Source: Magnetospirillum gryphiswaldense MSR-1 v2
GTDB lineage: Bacteria; Pseudomonadota; Alphaproteobacteria; Rhodospirillales; Magnetospirillaceae
Reading direction: 5' to 3'
DNA length: 64,000 nucleotides
NCBI RefSeq assembly: GCF_000513295.1
Contig: NC_023065.1
Span: 2,774,501 to 2,838,500, forward strand
Shown here: one piece after another, positions 18,523 to 28,800 of the stretch
Position numbering within the stretch: the stretch's first letter is position 1
How the letters are laid out: the number at the start of each line of letters is the position of its first letter
Made by a program: the position numbers and the translations under genes
Notes under the pieces: generated by a model
Databases searched by the model: none
What the model was told of the DNA's origin: nothing
Seen by the model: only the letters and a program-made list of their open reading frames with translations

Positions 18523-19545
18523 ATGGACGACGAACTTAAAGCCATCGCCGACAGCGACATGGATTCCATGTTCGTGCTGCCGCTGTCGATCATCCCGCTG
18601 GAAACGCCGGCCTTGCAAAGCGCTAAGCTGATCAAGAACGTGCGCCTGCAAAGCGTCATCGAAATCTTCGCCGACGAGCAGACCGGATCGGGGCAGGTGG
18701 ACATCGAAAGCCTGCCGCGCATGTTCAATTGGCCGCTGGACGAGTTGCACCCCGACCACGCCATCTTGCGCCGCCTGGCGCTGTTGCCCAGCTACGACGT
18801 CTATTCCTTGCGCATCTCCTTGCGCGAGCACGGTATTCCGGTCAACGATTACTCGGCCTTGAAGCTGTCGCCCGACAAGGCCAACGAGTTGACCAAGTAC
18901 ATGCTGATGTTCACCCGCCCGCTGATGAAGCTGATCTATGCGGACGAGGCGGTGAACGTGGAATCCTATGACGACCTGCTGCACCTGTTCCGCGACCCCG
19001 ACGTCAAAAAGGCGCGCCAGCGACTGGAACAGATGGCCACCAGCCTGAACATCGACATCTGGGACGTGCCACGTTTCTTGGAAGATTACGGCGACACCTT
19101 CCTGTCGCTGTCCTATTTCCGTCATTGCCTGGACCGGTTGGAACCCTATTTCTCGGCCTGTGTCGACGCCATGAAGCCCATCCGCACCCATTTCCAGCTC
19201 AAGCAGGATCAGGGGCTGATGAAGACCTGCGACACCATCGAGGACACCATCAACAACATGTCGGCGGCCATCACCGGGCGGCTGGAAGTGTTCGAGAAAC
19301 GTACGCGCGAAATGTGGGGCAATCTGAACCAGGAGGAATTCCGCCAGGTCAAGACCCTGATCGAGCGCTATCACATCACCATCGGCGCCGTATTGTGCGG
19401 ACTGACGGTGAAGATGAACTCGTTCGCCCGCATGTTCCCCCGCCCCAATAGCGGCGGCCCGGTCAAGCGCGCCGATTTCATGGCCTCGGAAATGATCCAG
19501 GGCATCGGCCAGATCCGTCAGGCGGAAAAGACCTTCTCCGTATGA
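18523..19545 (+). CDS. Conserved-looking helical protein of unknown function
   Basis: I do not recognise this 340-residue protein. It has no signal peptide, no membrane helix and no cysteine pairs. It is rich in charged helices: DEELK-like N-terminus, KANELTKYMLMFTRPLMKLIYADEAV, then a long helical C-terminal half including DQGLMKTCDTIEDTINNMSAAITGRLEVFEKRTREMW that could form a coiled coil. Codon use and base composition match the neighbours, so it is a real gene. Its stop overlaps the ATG of a small cytochrome c gene (ATGA), suggesting joint translation. ATG 18487 upstream would add 12 residues; neither start has a strong ribosome binding site. Confidence 0.7.
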   Translation: MDDELKAIADSDMDSMFVLPLSIIPLETPALQSAKLIKNVRLQSVIEIFADEQTGSGQVDIESLPRMFNWPLDELHPDHAILRRLALLPSYDVYSLRISLREHGIPVNDYSALKLSPDKANELTKYMLMFTRPLMKLIYADEAVNVESYDDLLHLFRDPDVKKARQRLEQMATSLNIDIWDVPRFLEDYGDTFLSLSYFRHCLDRLEPYFSACVDAMKPIRTHFQLKQDQGLMKTCDTIEDTINNMSAAITGRLEVFEKRTREMWGNLNQEEFRQVKTLIERYHITIGAVLCGLTVKMNSFARMFPRPNSGGPVKRADFMASEMIQGIGQIRQAEKTFSV

Positions 19546-19865
19546 GGGCGTGGCCGACCTTGCCCATGGCCATCCTGTTGGCGGCCACCCCCGCCATGGC
19601 GGCGAACGATGACGCCGCCATGCTGGAACTGGCCGATAAAAGCCGCTGCACCGCCTGCCACGACGTGCGCGAAAAAGTCACCGGACCGGCCTGGATCGAC
19701 GTCGCCAAGCGCTATCGCAACGATGCCGGCGCGCTTGAGCGCCTGGTGGTCAAGGTGCGTGACGGCGGCTCCGGCGCCTGGGGCACGGTGCCCATGTCGC
19801 CCAACAAACGCGTGCCGGAAGAAAACATCCGCAAACTGGTCAGCTGGATTTTGTCGCTGAAATAA
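19542..19865 (+). CDS. Small class I cytochrome c
   Basis: A 107-residue periplasmic monohaem cytochrome c of the c551/c552 type, an electron carrier. A signal peptide (residues 1-20, ending AMA) is followed by the haem-binding CTACH (C36, C39, H40) and a probable methionine ligand in VPMSPN (M85). The closing helix IRKLVSWILSLK is typical. The gene starts inside the stop of the upstream unknown gene, so both are probably translated from one message. Confidence 0.92.
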   Translation: MRAWPTLPMAILLAATPAMAANDDAAMLELADKSRCTACHDVREKVTGPAWIDVAKRYRNDAGALERLVVKVRDGGSGAWGTVPMSPNKRVPEENIRKLVSWILSLK

Positions 19866-19924
19866 GCCGTACGTCCGGTCGCTTTGTCCTTGCAATCAGT
19901 ACCGCTTGCCCCGATATTCCCGCC

Positions 19925-20020
19925 GGGAGATCGGCGATGGACGAGCCTGTCGCCAACCCGGTCAGGTCCGGAAGGAAGCAGCCGTAACGATTTCCGGTTC
20001 GGGTCGTTGTCCGGTCTCCC
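19925..20020 (+). ncRNA. ffs: Signal recognition particle RNA, small (4.5S) type
   Basis: The SRP RNA hallmark GGTCAGGTCCGGAAGGAAGC (19960-19979) with following AGCCGTAAC forms the domain IV tetraloop and symmetric loop that bind Ffh. Flanking arms pair to close the rod: GGGAGATCGG (19925-19934) with CCGGTCTCCC (20011-20020), continued by GATGGACGA against TCGTTGTC. Length near 96 bases is normal for this type. The exact ends are estimated from the pairing. It lies between the cytochrome gene and the groESL promoter. Confidence 0.93.
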
Positions 20021-20092
20021 ACCCTCAATTCCAGAAAATTCATACCAATCAGGGACTTAGTCGACAGCCGCGAAAAATCGTCGGTTTGTCGC

Positions 20093-20120
20093 TTGACTCC
20101 TTTGGGCAGTCTCCCTAGAT
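20093..20120 (+). promoter_or_regulatory. Sigma-70-type promoter of groESL
   Basis: TTGACT (20093-20098) and CTAGAT (20115-20120) stand 16 bases apart, directly ahead of the CIRCE operator. Repressor on CIRCE would cover the start of transcription. Confidence 0.65.
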
Positions 20121-20122
20121 GG

Positions 20123-20149
20123 TTAGCACTCGCCGGGGGTGAGTGCTAA
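20123..20149 (+). promoter_or_regulatory. CIRCE operator (HrcA site)
   Basis: A perfect TTAGCACTC-N9-GAGTGCTAA inverted repeat. HrcA binds this element and represses groESL until heat shock. It lies about 60 bases before groES. hrcA itself is not in the window. Confidence 0.97.
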
Positions 20150-20211
20150 CAACAAGGCTCCCGCCGGTATATCCATTCCTGGAACCAAACCGCATTGACG
20201 GAGGTTTTTAT

Positions 20212-20499
20212 ATGAAGTTCCGCCCGCTCCATGATCGTGTGCTGGTGAAGCGCCTTGACGCGGAAGAAAAGACCGCTGGTGGCATCATCATCCCCGATAC
20301 CGCCAAGGAAAAGCCCATGCAGGGCGAAGTGATCGCCGTTGGCTCCGGCGTTCGCGGCGAAGACGGCAAGATCGTCGCTCTCGACGTCAAGGCCGGTGAC
20401 CGCATCCTGTTCGGCAAGTGGTCCGGCACCGAAGTCAAGATCGACGGCGAAGACCTGTTGATCATGAAGGAATCCGACATTCTGGGCATTCTGGCCTGA
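20212..20499 (+). CDS. groES: Co-chaperonin GroES
   Basis: A 95-residue GroES, the heptameric lid of the GroEL chamber. It begins [15 protein letters not shown], has the mobile loop [18 protein letters not shown] that contacts GroEL, and ends [14 protein letters not shown] site lies seven bases before ATG 20212. First gene of the CIRCE-controlled operon, 36 bases before groEL. Confidence 0.98.
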   Translation: MKFRPLHDRVLVKRLDAEEKTAGGIIIPDTAKEKPMQGEVIAVGSGVRGEDGKIVALDVKAGDRILFGKWSGTEVKIDGEDLLIMKESDILGILA

Positions 20500-20523
20500 G
20501 AATCGTTCCCGCTAAACGGATAG

Positions 20524-22179
<1,656 letters not shown>

Positions 22180-22213
22180 TAAAAGTCCGTTCACTTTGGC
22201 CTTCGTGTCGGAA

Positions 22214-22245
22214 AAGCCCTCTTCCCCTGGGAAGGGGGCTTTTTC
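22214..22245 (+). terminator. Terminator of groESL
   Basis: AAGCCCTCTTCCC pairs with GGGAAGGGGGCTT around CTGG and is followed by TTTTTC. Confidence 0.85.
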
Positions 22246-22294
22246 TTTGCCCCCCGCTTGGCGTAAGCTTAAGGCCTGCGCGGCGAGGAAAAGC

Positions 22295-22630
22295 ATGTTT
22301 GGATTCTTCAAGAACAAGTTCGAAAAAGACGCCCAGGCGGCCATCGAACGCCGCGCCCAGCAGATGGCGCCCAAAGCGGCGGCCAAGGTGGCCAAGCCGG
22401 CTCCGGCTTCGTCCAGCCGCGACGACGACATCGCCCGCATGCAGGCCCAGGTCGGCCAGTTCGTCACCCCGGAACGCCAGGCGCTGATCCAGAACGCGCT
22501 CAAGGTACAGCGGGCCAAACGCCAGATTCTCGACCAATTGGATGACGAGAGCCGGGCCAAGCTGGTGGCCATGGCCATCACCGCGCTGATGCGCGAAGAC
22601 GGCCCCCCCGACAGCAACAAGAAGAAATAG
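22295..22630 (+). CDS. Small hypothetical protein
   Basis: A 111-residue soluble protein that I cannot assign. It starts MFGFFKNKFEKDAQAAIERRA, an amphipathic basic helix, then an Ala/Pro/Lys-rich stretch (MAPKAAAKVAKPAPASSS), then a helical region (VGQFVTPERQALIQNALKVQRAKRQILDQLDDESRAKLVAMAITALMRE) and a lysine tail. The final helices resemble a small interaction module. A GAGGA site precedes the ATG and the meaB gene follows ten bases after its stop, so they may be co-transcribed. Confidence 0.7.
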   Translation: MFGFFKNKFEKDAQAAIERRAQQMAPKAAAKVAKPAPASSSRDDDIARMQAQVGQFVTPERQALIQNALKVQRAKRQILDQLDDESRAKLVAMAITALMREDGPPDSNKKK

Positions 22631-22640
22631 GAAGCCGCCC

Positions 22641-23624
22641 TTGTCCACCGACCCCATCGCCCTGGCTCAAGGCGTGCTGGCCGGCGACCGCCGCTCGGTC
22701 GCCCGTGCCATCACCTTGATCGAATCGACCCGCGCCGACCACCGCGAGGCGGCGGAACGCCTGCTGCACGAGATATTGCCCCAGGCCGGGCGTTCGATCC
22801 GCATCGGCATCACCGGCGTGCCCGGAGCCGGCAAGTCCACCTTCATCGAGGCCTTCGGCCTGCATGTGGTCGAACAGGGCCATAAGCTGGCGGTGCTGGC
22901 GGTGGACCCGTCGTCCCCGCGCTCGGGCGGTTCGATCCTGGGCGACAAGACCCGCATGGAGGATCTGTCGCGCGACATCCGCGCCTTCATCCGCCCCAGC
23001 CCATCGGGCTGCACCCTGGGCGGCGTGGCGCGACGCACGCGTGAAGCCATGCTGGTGTGCGAAGCCGCCGGCTTCGACGTGGTGGTGGTGGAAACCGTCG
23101 GCGTCGGCCAAAGCGAGACGGCGGTGGCCGACATGGTCGACATGTTCCTGCTGTTGCTGGTGCCGGGCGGTGGCGACGAGTTGCAGGGCATCAAGAAAGG
23201 CATCGTCGAACTGGCCGACGCCATCATCGTCAACAAGGCCGATGGCGATCTGGCGGTGGCGGCCAAACGGGCGGCGCGCGACTACACCAACGCCCTGCAC
23301 CTGCTGACCCCGGCCAGCGCCGCCTGGACGGTGCCGGTGCTGACCTGTTCGGCCCTGGAACGCGGCGGTATCGCCGAGGTGTGGACCGCCATCGGCGGCT
23401 ACCGCCAGACCATGGCAGCCATCGGGCGCTTCGATGAAAGACGGGCGGAACAGGCCCACGCCTGGATGTGGAACGAAATCAACGAAACCCTGCTGCAAAC
23501 ACTGAAGGACGATTCCAGTGTCGCCACCCAATTGCCGGCGCTTGAACGCGAGGTCACCGCCGGACGCATGGCCCCCGGCGCGGCGGCACGGCGATTGATC
23601 AAGGCCTTCCGCCATGGGAACTAG
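22641..23624 (+). CDS. meaB: Methylmalonyl-CoA mutase-associated GTPase MeaB
   Basis: A 327-residue G3E-family P-loop GTPase of the MeaB/ArgK group, which guards and reloads the B12 cofactor of acyl-CoA mutases. Walker A GVPGAGKST is at residues 59-67. Other motifs are VDPSSPRSGGSILGDKTRM, VVVETVGVGQSE and the base-recognition NKAD. Methylmalonyl-CoA mutase acts at the end of the ethylmalonyl-CoA pathway, which fits mcd elsewhere in this window. The start is probably TTG 22641 with AGGAAG upstream; no in-frame ATG lies close by. Confidence 0.92.
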   Translation: MSTDPIALAQGVLAGDRRSVARAITLIESTRADHREAAERLLHEILPQAGRSIRIGITGVPGAGKSTFIEAFGLHVVEQGHKLAVLAVDPSSPRSGGSILGDKTRMEDLSRDIRAFIRPSPSGCTLGGVARRTREAMLVCEAAGFDVVVVETVGVGQSETAVADMVDMFLLLLVPGGGDELQGIKKGIVELADAIIVNKADGDLAVAAKRAARDYTNALHLLTPASAAWTVPVLTCSALERGGIAEVWTAIGGYRQTMAAIGRFDERRAEQAHAWMWNEINETLLQTLKDDSSVATQLPALEREVTAGRMAPGAAARRLIKAFRHGN

Positions 23625-23714
23625 CTGATTTTATACGTATGCGTCAGTCGCTTTGCGTTGTCTTACCAGTCAAGATATGCTGCGTTTGCACCTAGCCGGA
23701 ATTCAGGACTGACA

Positions 23715-24287
23715 ATGCCCTCGTCCCCCCCCGTTTCTGCCCAAGACCTGCTTATTCTGAAAAGGGAGATGGTCGGTCTGTTCGGCCACTTGCAGCGCAT
23801 CCGCAAGGAGCTGGCGGCGCTGAACCCGCCGGGGGCGCCCGACCATTTCGGCTCGATGTCGGAACAGCTGGATGAGATCATCCACGCCACCGAAGGCGCC
23901 ACCAACACCATCATGGAAAGCGTCGAGGGCGTCGACACCCTGATGAACGACGCCCGCGCCCTGACCGAGGATCCCAAGCTCAAGGCCATCTTCGACGCCG
24001 TCACCGACAAGGTAAACATGGTGTTCGAGGCCTGCTCGTTCCAGGACATCACCGGCCAGCGGGTGACCAAGGTGGTCAATTCCATGAAATTCGTGGAAGA
24101 GCGCATCAATTCCATCATCATCACCTGGGGCCGCGATGAACTGACCAAGGTGGTAGTGGAACTGAAGGAAGAAAAAGACCCCGACAAGAAGCTGCTGAAT
24201 GGGCCGCAATTGCCCGGCCAGGGGGTGGCCCAGGCCGACGTCGACAAGATGTTCAATCAAGATGACATCGACAAGCTGTTCGGCTGA
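23715..24287 (+). CDS. CheZ-like protein phosphatase
   Basis: A 190-residue helical protein that resembles CheZ, the phosphatase of CheY-P. The key segment CSFQDITGQRVTKVV (about residues 113-127) matches the CheZ active-site helix, whose conserved Asp and Gln (QDxTGQ) act in dephosphorylation. A variable Pro/Gly linker follows. The C-terminal NQDDIDKLFG resembles the CheY-binding tail of CheZ. The N-terminal half fits a long hairpin. I would call it CheZ-like rather than CheZ, since no che genes adjoin. An ATG at 23658 is possible but less likely than ATG 23715. Confidence 0.78.
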   Translation: MPSSPPVSAQDLLILKREMVGLFGHLQRIRKELAALNPPGAPDHFGSMSEQLDEIIHATEGATNTIMESVEGVDTLMNDARALTEDPKLKAIFDAVTDKVNMVFEACSFQDITGQRVTKVVNSMKFVEERINSIIITWGRDELTKVVVELKEEKDPDKKLLNGPQLPGQGVAQADVDKMFNQDDIDKLFG

Positions 24288-24308
24288 ACGAAACGAGTCT
24301 GAATCCGC

Positions 24309-24337
24309 TTGACGAAAGGGCTTCGGCCCCTTAAAAA
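24309..24337 (+). promoter_or_regulatory. Probable rpmB promoter
   Basis: TTGACG (24309-24314), 17-base spacer, TAAAAA (24332-24337). The spacer itself contains a small hairpin, AAGGG-CTTCGG-CCCTT-like. It lies about 85 bases ahead of rpmB. Confidence 0.45.
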
Positions 24338-24421
24338 CGCGGCTTCCCGGCTTTGCCTGGACCCGGATTACCTGTGGCGCCGATTGCGTGCGCCCCAAGC
24401 GAACAAAGAGAGGATGTCACC

Positions 24422-24724
24422 ATGGCCCGTCGTTGCTCCATCACCGGCAAGGGCGTTCTGACCGGTAACAACGTCAGCCACGCGAACAACAAGAGCCGTC
24501 GCCGCTTCCTGCCCAACCTGCAGGAAACCTCGGTCCTGTCCGACGCGCTGGGCCAGATGGTTCGCCTGAAGGTCTCGACCCGTGGCCTGAAGACCATTGA
24601 ACACAATGGCGGTCTGGATGCTTTCCTGCTGGGCACCAATGATTCCCGTCTGCCCGACGAAGCCCGTCGCCTGAAGAAGCGCGTCGCCAAGGCTTTGGCC
24701 ACCAAGCAGGCCGCCGCCGTCTAA
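24422..24724 (+). CDS. rpmB: 50S ribosomal protein L28
   Basis: A 100-residue L28, a large-subunit protein. It begins [24 protein letters not shown] with the usual RRRFLPNLQ, and ends in a basic helix ([19 protein letters not shown]). Length is normal for alphaproteobacteria. ATG 24422 is preceded by GAGAGGA. It is monocistronic, with its own promoter candidate and terminator. Confidence 0.98.
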   Translation: MARRCSITGKGVLTGNNVSHANNKSRRRFLPNLQETSVLSDALGQMVRLKVSTRGLKTIEHNGGLDAFLLGTNDSRLPDEARRLKKRVAKALATKQAAAV

Positions 24725-24748
24725 TCGACGTCAGCACTTACGATACGA

Positions 24749-24777
24749 AAAAGCCCGGCGAATGCCGGGCTTTTTTG
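24749..24777 (+). terminator. Terminator of rpmB
   Basis: AAGCCCGGC pairs with GCCGGGCTT across GAAT and is followed by TTTTTG. Confidence 0.9.
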
Positions 24778-24858
24778 TACGACGTCCGTGGTCCGTGGAT
24801 CAAATCTGTGCTCGCCACTGGCGATGAGCGTAGTTTGCCTTGGTTCCACCAGGCTGTT

Positions 24859-25548
24859 TCAATCATCCAAGGTCGATACATAGGCCCACAGATTGTCCCA
24901 GTCCTTGGCGGATTTGGGCCGCATCAACTCGTCCACATCCTCGTGCTTGCGTTGCCCGGTCAGGAACAGAGTGATCTGGGTGCGCAAATAGGGGACATGC
25001 TGCTGAGCCAGGGGCGGCTTTTTCACCCGGCCCAGGCCATCGCGGGCATGGCATTCCATGCAATCGGCATCGTATAATTTTTGGCCGGCGGCGATATCCC
25101 CAGGCTGTCGAGATATCTGTACGGCCTGCTTGGCCAGGGTCAGTCGCTCGAAGGCATCCATGGTCACGTCGTCGGACGGGGGATGCTTTGGCGGGGTGAT
25201 GGCGGCCAGATAATAAGACACGTCGAGCACGTCTTTTTCCGGCAATTCCCTGTCATTGGCATAGGGAATCATCGGGATGTTTTCGCGTGCTCGTGATTTG
25301 AACGCCCGCAATTGCTCGGCGATGTAGTCGGGGTGCATACCGGAAATACGTGGATAGACGCCGCCGCCACCGCCGCCGCCGAATTCACCATGGCAGGCGG
25401 CACAGGTCCGCATGATGTCGCGTCCGGCATCGGCATCATAGGTCCAGGTCTTGCCATTGGGCAGTTGACGCGGCTCTGGGGCCTTTTGTGCCCAGGCCGT
25501 GCAGACCAGTCCGGTTGCCACCACAATCGTCACCATCGCCAAACGCAT
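24859..25548 (-). CDS. Dihaem cytochrome c (c4-like)
   Basis: A 229-residue exported protein with two cytochrome c domains. Residues 1-20 form a signal peptide (ending TAWA). The first haem site is CAACH (C49, C52, H53), followed by an unusual run of seven glycines (57-63). The second is CMECH (C163, C166, H167). Each domain ends in a helix typical of class I cytochromes (VLDVSYYLAAI, WAYVSTLDD). The c4-like two-domain layout suggests electron transfer to a terminal oxidase or reductase; the partner is unknown. Confidence 0.88.
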   Translation of the reverse strand: MRLAMVTIVVATGLVCTAWAQKAPEPRQLPNGKTWTYDADAGRDIMRTCAACHGEFGGGGGGGVYPRISGMHPDYIAEQLRAFKSRARENIPMIPYANDRELPEKDVLDVSYYLAAITPPKHPPSDDVTMDAFERLTLAKQAVQISRQPGDIAAGQKLYDADCMECHARDGLGRVKKPPLAQQHVPYLRTQITLFLTGQRKHEDVDELMRPKSAKDWDNLWAYVSTLDD

Positions 25549-25633
25549 GATCCGTTCATCCCACCACAGGAAAGCCGATCATGGTTGTCGCCCGAAAGCG
25601 ACGCGGCGGACTTTGAGTGCGGTCAAGCGATCG

Positions 25634-26170
25634 TTATTTCGCTTTGGGGCGGAAGGCCTTGCAGAAAGTCGGATCCGTTTCCAGGAACGGTCCGCCGATC
25701 AGATCGATGCAATAGGGAATGGCCGGCATCACCGCTTCCAGACAATCGGCGATGGCGCTAGGCTTTCCTGGCAAATTGACGATCAGCGACTGACCGCGGA
25801 TGCCGGCGGTCTGCCGCGACAGAATGGCGGTGGGGACCACCTTCAGGCTGACCGCGCGCATCAATTCGCCAAAACCCGGCATCATCTTGTCGCATACCGC
25901 CTCGGTCGCTTCGGGGGTGACGTCGCGTGGCGATGGGCCGGTGCCGCCGGTCGTGACGATAAGAGCGCATTTCTCGACATCGGCCAGTTCGCGCAAGGTG
26001 GCTTCGATCAGCGGCTGTTCGTCGGCGATCAGGCGCGCCACCGGATGCCATGGCGACACCAAGGCCTTGCCTAGCCACTCGACCATGGCCGGCCCCCCGA
26101 GGTCCTGATAGACACCGGTCGAGGCACGATCGGAAATGGTGACGACACCGATGGGAAATGGTCCGGTCAT
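25634..26170 (-). CDS. mog: Molybdopterin adenylyltransferase (MogA/MoaB family)
   Basis: A 178-residue protein of the MoaB/Mog family, which adenylates molybdopterin before molybdenum insertion. Family motifs are IGVVTISDRASTGVYQDLGGPAM at the N-terminus, IVTTGGTGPSPRDVTPEAT for the nucleotide/pterin site, and LIVNLPGKPSAIADCLEAVMPAIP. Length agrees with Mog (about 180). Start ATG 26170 fits the family N-terminus; the ribosome binding site is weak. No other moa/moe gene adjoins. Confidence 0.9.
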   Translation of the reverse strand: MTGPFPIGVVTISDRASTGVYQDLGGPAMVEWLGKALVSPWHPVARLIADEQPLIEATLRELADVEKCALIVTTGGTGPSPRDVTPEATEAVCDKMMPGFGELMRAVSLKVVPTAILSRQTAGIRGQSLIVNLPGKPSAIADCLEAVMPAIPYCIDLIGGPFLETDPTFCKAFRPKAK

Positions 26171-26903
26171 GGGTATTCGCTGGTCAGGAATGGCAAGGGA
26201 GTGGGGCGGGTGAGATAACACCAGCTTACTGAATACAGGCAGAATCGTGACCGAAGTGCACAACTTGAATAGTATTCGTTGGCAAGTCGTTGGGGTCAAG
26301 AAAAACGTGAAGTCGCGGCCCTCTGGCCGTTGATTTCCTTGCGTCTTGCAGAGACGATTACCAAGCAAGTCTGGCTAGCGCTGCGTGGTTTGGGGGCTGT
26401 GCCCGAAATTGAGGTTATGATTGCGGTTATGGCGAGTTTCGCCAGCTTTTCCGCCCCAGTGAGCTGGGTGTATTGGGCCTTGAAATCGGGATTGAACCGA
26501 ATGGCGACCAGGGCGGACAGCGGCTCACCCGCCGCAAATGAAGGCTCTTCCCGCCCATCGCCTGGATTGCCGCGTGACCGGCCAGACTGGTGGCCTAGCC
26601 TGGCACCAAGCTTCCCAGTTCCGGCATTTCGATCAACAGCCCCAAAGCGCTAGTGTCGAGACGCTCCCTTGGGCTGTCGGCACGCGCGATGCCAGTACAA
26701 CCACCCGTCAAGTGGCGATCCGTCCGACCTTCATGCGTCGGCACGTTCTGGAGGCGGACGCACTCGGCACCACAGTCGGGTCGATCGATTTCACCCGCTA
26801 TCCAGGCCAGTGCGTCGTTACCGAATTCTCCTGGCAACCCGGTTATGCTACCGCCCACCGCCTGCTTCTGGCACAACCCCAAGCAGGCGGTGAGGGGGTA
26901 GCG
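26171..26903. other. Gene-poor region between mog and lepA
   Basis: About 730 bases without a convincing intact gene. The middle holds the IS110 fossil. The part from 26171 to about 26400 is less GC-rich than its surroundings and I see nothing recognisable in it. The part from about 26660 to 26890 is open on both strands but neither translation resembles a family I know. Confidence 0.55.
26415..26655 (-). pseudogene. IS110-family transposase fragment, decayed
   Basis: Read on the minus strand, this stretch holds pieces of the C-terminal half of an IS110-type transposase in different frames. LGLLIEMPELGSL ends in a stop at 26595-26597. ATSLAGH follows directly in the same frame. Then, after a frame change, LSALVAIRFNPDFKAQYTQL and KLAKLAITAI appear. 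These match the usual order (MPELG...G-A-SLAG...ALVA-RFNP...K-A-TA). There is no full element and I can see no ends. The identification is by recalled family pattern. Confidence 0.6.
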
Positions 26904-28706
26904 TCAGTCGTCGCCCATCTTGAGCGCAGCCAGGAAGGCGCTTTGCGGGATTTCGACGCGACCGAACTGGCGCATGCGCTTCTTGCCTTCCTTCTGCTTA
27001 TCCAAAAGCTTGCGCTTGCGGCTGACGTCGCCGCCATAGCACTTGGCCAGCACGTCCTTGCGCAGGGCGCTGATGGATTCACGCGCGACGATGCGCCCGC
27101 CGATGGCCGCCTGGATGGCGATCTGGAACATCTGGCGCGGGATCAGCTCTTTCAAACGGGTGCAGATGCCGCGTCCACGGCTTTCGGCATTGGCGCGGTG
27201 GACGATGAAGGCCAGGGCGTCGACCGGTTCCTGGTTGACCAGGATCGACACCTTGACCAGATCGCTTTCGGTGTAGCAATCCATCTCGTAATCGAAGCTG
27301 GCATAGCCGCGCGAAATCGACTTCAAACGATCGTAGAAATCGAACACCACCTCGTTCAAGGGCAGCTTGTAGACGGCCATGGCACGGTTGCCGGCATAGG
27401 TCAGGTCAAGCTGCTGGCCGCGCCGTTCGGTGCACAATTGCAGGATCGAGCCCAGATATTCGTCCGGCACCATGATGGTGGCCTTGATCCACGGCTCGTC
27501 CACATGGTCGATCAGACCCTGGTCGGGCATGTCGGCGGGATTGTGCAGTTCCTGCATGGAGCCGTTGGTCATGTGGATGTGATAGACCACCGACGGCGCC
27601 GTGGTGATCAGGTCCAGGTTGAACTCGCGTTCCAGCCGCTCCTGGATGATTTCCAGGTGCAACAGACCCAAAAAGCCGCAACGGAAGCCGAAGCCCAGGG
27701 CGGCCGAGGTTTCCGGCTCGTATTGGAAACTGGCGTCGTTCAGGCGCAGCTTGGCCAGGCTATCGCGCAAATCCTCGTAATCGGCAGCGTCGATGGGGAA
27801 CAGGCCGCACCACACCACCGGGATCGACGGCTTGAAGCCGGCCAGGGCGCTGGCGGCGGGCTTCTTGTCGTCGGTGATGGTGTCGCCCACATTGGTGTCG
27901 GCCACCGCCTTGATGCCGGCGGTGATGAAGCCCATCTCGCCCGGACGCAAGGCGTCGGCCTTGATCATCTTGGGCGTGAAGTAACCGACCGAATCCACTT
28001 CATAGGCCGAACCGTTGGCCATCATGCGGATCTTCATGCCGCGCTTCAAAACGCCGTTTTTGACGCGAACCAGGATGATGACGCCCAGATAGGCGTCATA
28101 CCAGGAATCCACCAAGAGCGCCTGCAGATCGGCCTTTTCATCGCCTTCCGGGCAGGGCAGACGGGTGACCAAAGCTTCCAGCACGTCCTCGATGCCGATA
28201 CCCGACTTGGCCGAGATCATCACCGCATCCGACGCGTCCAGGCCGATGACGTCCTCGACCTGCTGCTTGACCCGCTCCGGCTCCGCCGCCGGCAGGTCGA
28301 TCTTGTTCAAGACCGGCACGATCTCGTGACCGGCATCCAGCGCCTGATAGACATTGGCCAGGGTCTGCGCTTCCACCCCCTGGCTGGCATCGACCACCAG
28401 GATCGAACCTTCGCAGGCGGCGAGCGAGCGGCTGACCTCGTAGGCGAAGTCCACGTGGCCGGGGGTGTCCATCAGATTCAACTGATAGGTCTTGCCGTCC
28501 TTGGCCTGATAGGCCAGGCGCACGGTCTGGGCCTTGATGGTGATACCGCGCTCGCGCTCGATATCCATGGAATCGAGCATCTGCTCCTTCATGTCGCGCG
28601 CTTCGACGGCGCCGCATTGCTGGATCAGGCGATCAGCCAGGGTCGACTTGCCGTGGTCGATATGGGCGATGATGGCGAAGTTACGGATGTGCTCGAGCTT
28701 GGTCAT
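26904..28706 (-). CDS. lepA: Elongation factor 4 (LepA)
   Basis: A 600-residue translational GTPase that back-translocates ribosomes and aids initiation under stress. The G1 motif AHIDHGKST (about residues 14-22), [18 protein letters not shown]3 DTPGHVDF and G4 NKIDLP are intact. The C-terminal LepA-specific domain includes [21 protein letters not shown] and a basic tail ([25 protein letters not shown]). Start ATG 28706 fits the family; longer in-frame openings upstream do not. It is monocistronic by position. Confidence 0.98.
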   Translation of the reverse strand: MTKLEHIRNFAIIAHIDHGKSTLADRLIQQCGAVEARDMKEQMLDSMDIERERGITIKAQTVRLAYQAKDGKTYQLNLMDTPGHVDFAYEVSRSLAACEGSILVVDASQGVEAQTLANVYQALDAGHEIVPVLNKIDLPAAEPERVKQQVEDVIGLDASDAVMISAKSGIGIEDVLEALVTRLPCPEGDEKADLQALLVDSWYDAYLGVIILVRVKNGVLKRGMKIRMMANGSAYEVDSVGYFTPKMIKADALRPGEMGFITAGIKAVADTNVGDTITDDKKPAASALAGFKPSIPVVWCGLFPIDAADYEDLRDSLAKLRLNDASFQYEPETSAALGFGFRCGFLGLLHLEIIQERLEREFNLDLITTAPSVVYHIHMTNGSMQELHNPADMPDQGLIDHVDEPWIKATIMVPDEYLGSILQLCTERRGQQLDLTYAGNRAMAVYKLPLNEVVFDFYDRLKSISRGYASFDYEMDCYTESDLVKVSILVNQEPVDALAFIVHRANAESRGRGICTRLKELIPRQMFQIAIQAAIGGRIVARESISALRKDVLAKCYGGDVSRKRKLLDKQKEGKKRMRQFGRVEIPQSAFLAALKMGDD

Positions 28707-28766
28707 GGACTTCTTATGCAAGGCCGGATGAATCGAGGGAACATAGGGCCTTGCGCGACTTTTGGG

Positions 28767-28793
28767 AAGGGCGGAGCGCACCGCTCCGCCCTT
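28767..28793 (-). terminator. Hairpin between the reductase gene and lepA
   Basis: AAGGGCGGAGCG (28767-28778) pairs with CGCTCCGCCCTT (28782-28793) across CAC. It lies just past the stop of the minus-strand reductase gene. There is no long T run on that strand. Confidence 0.55.
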
Positions 28794-28800
28794 TGTCCCT

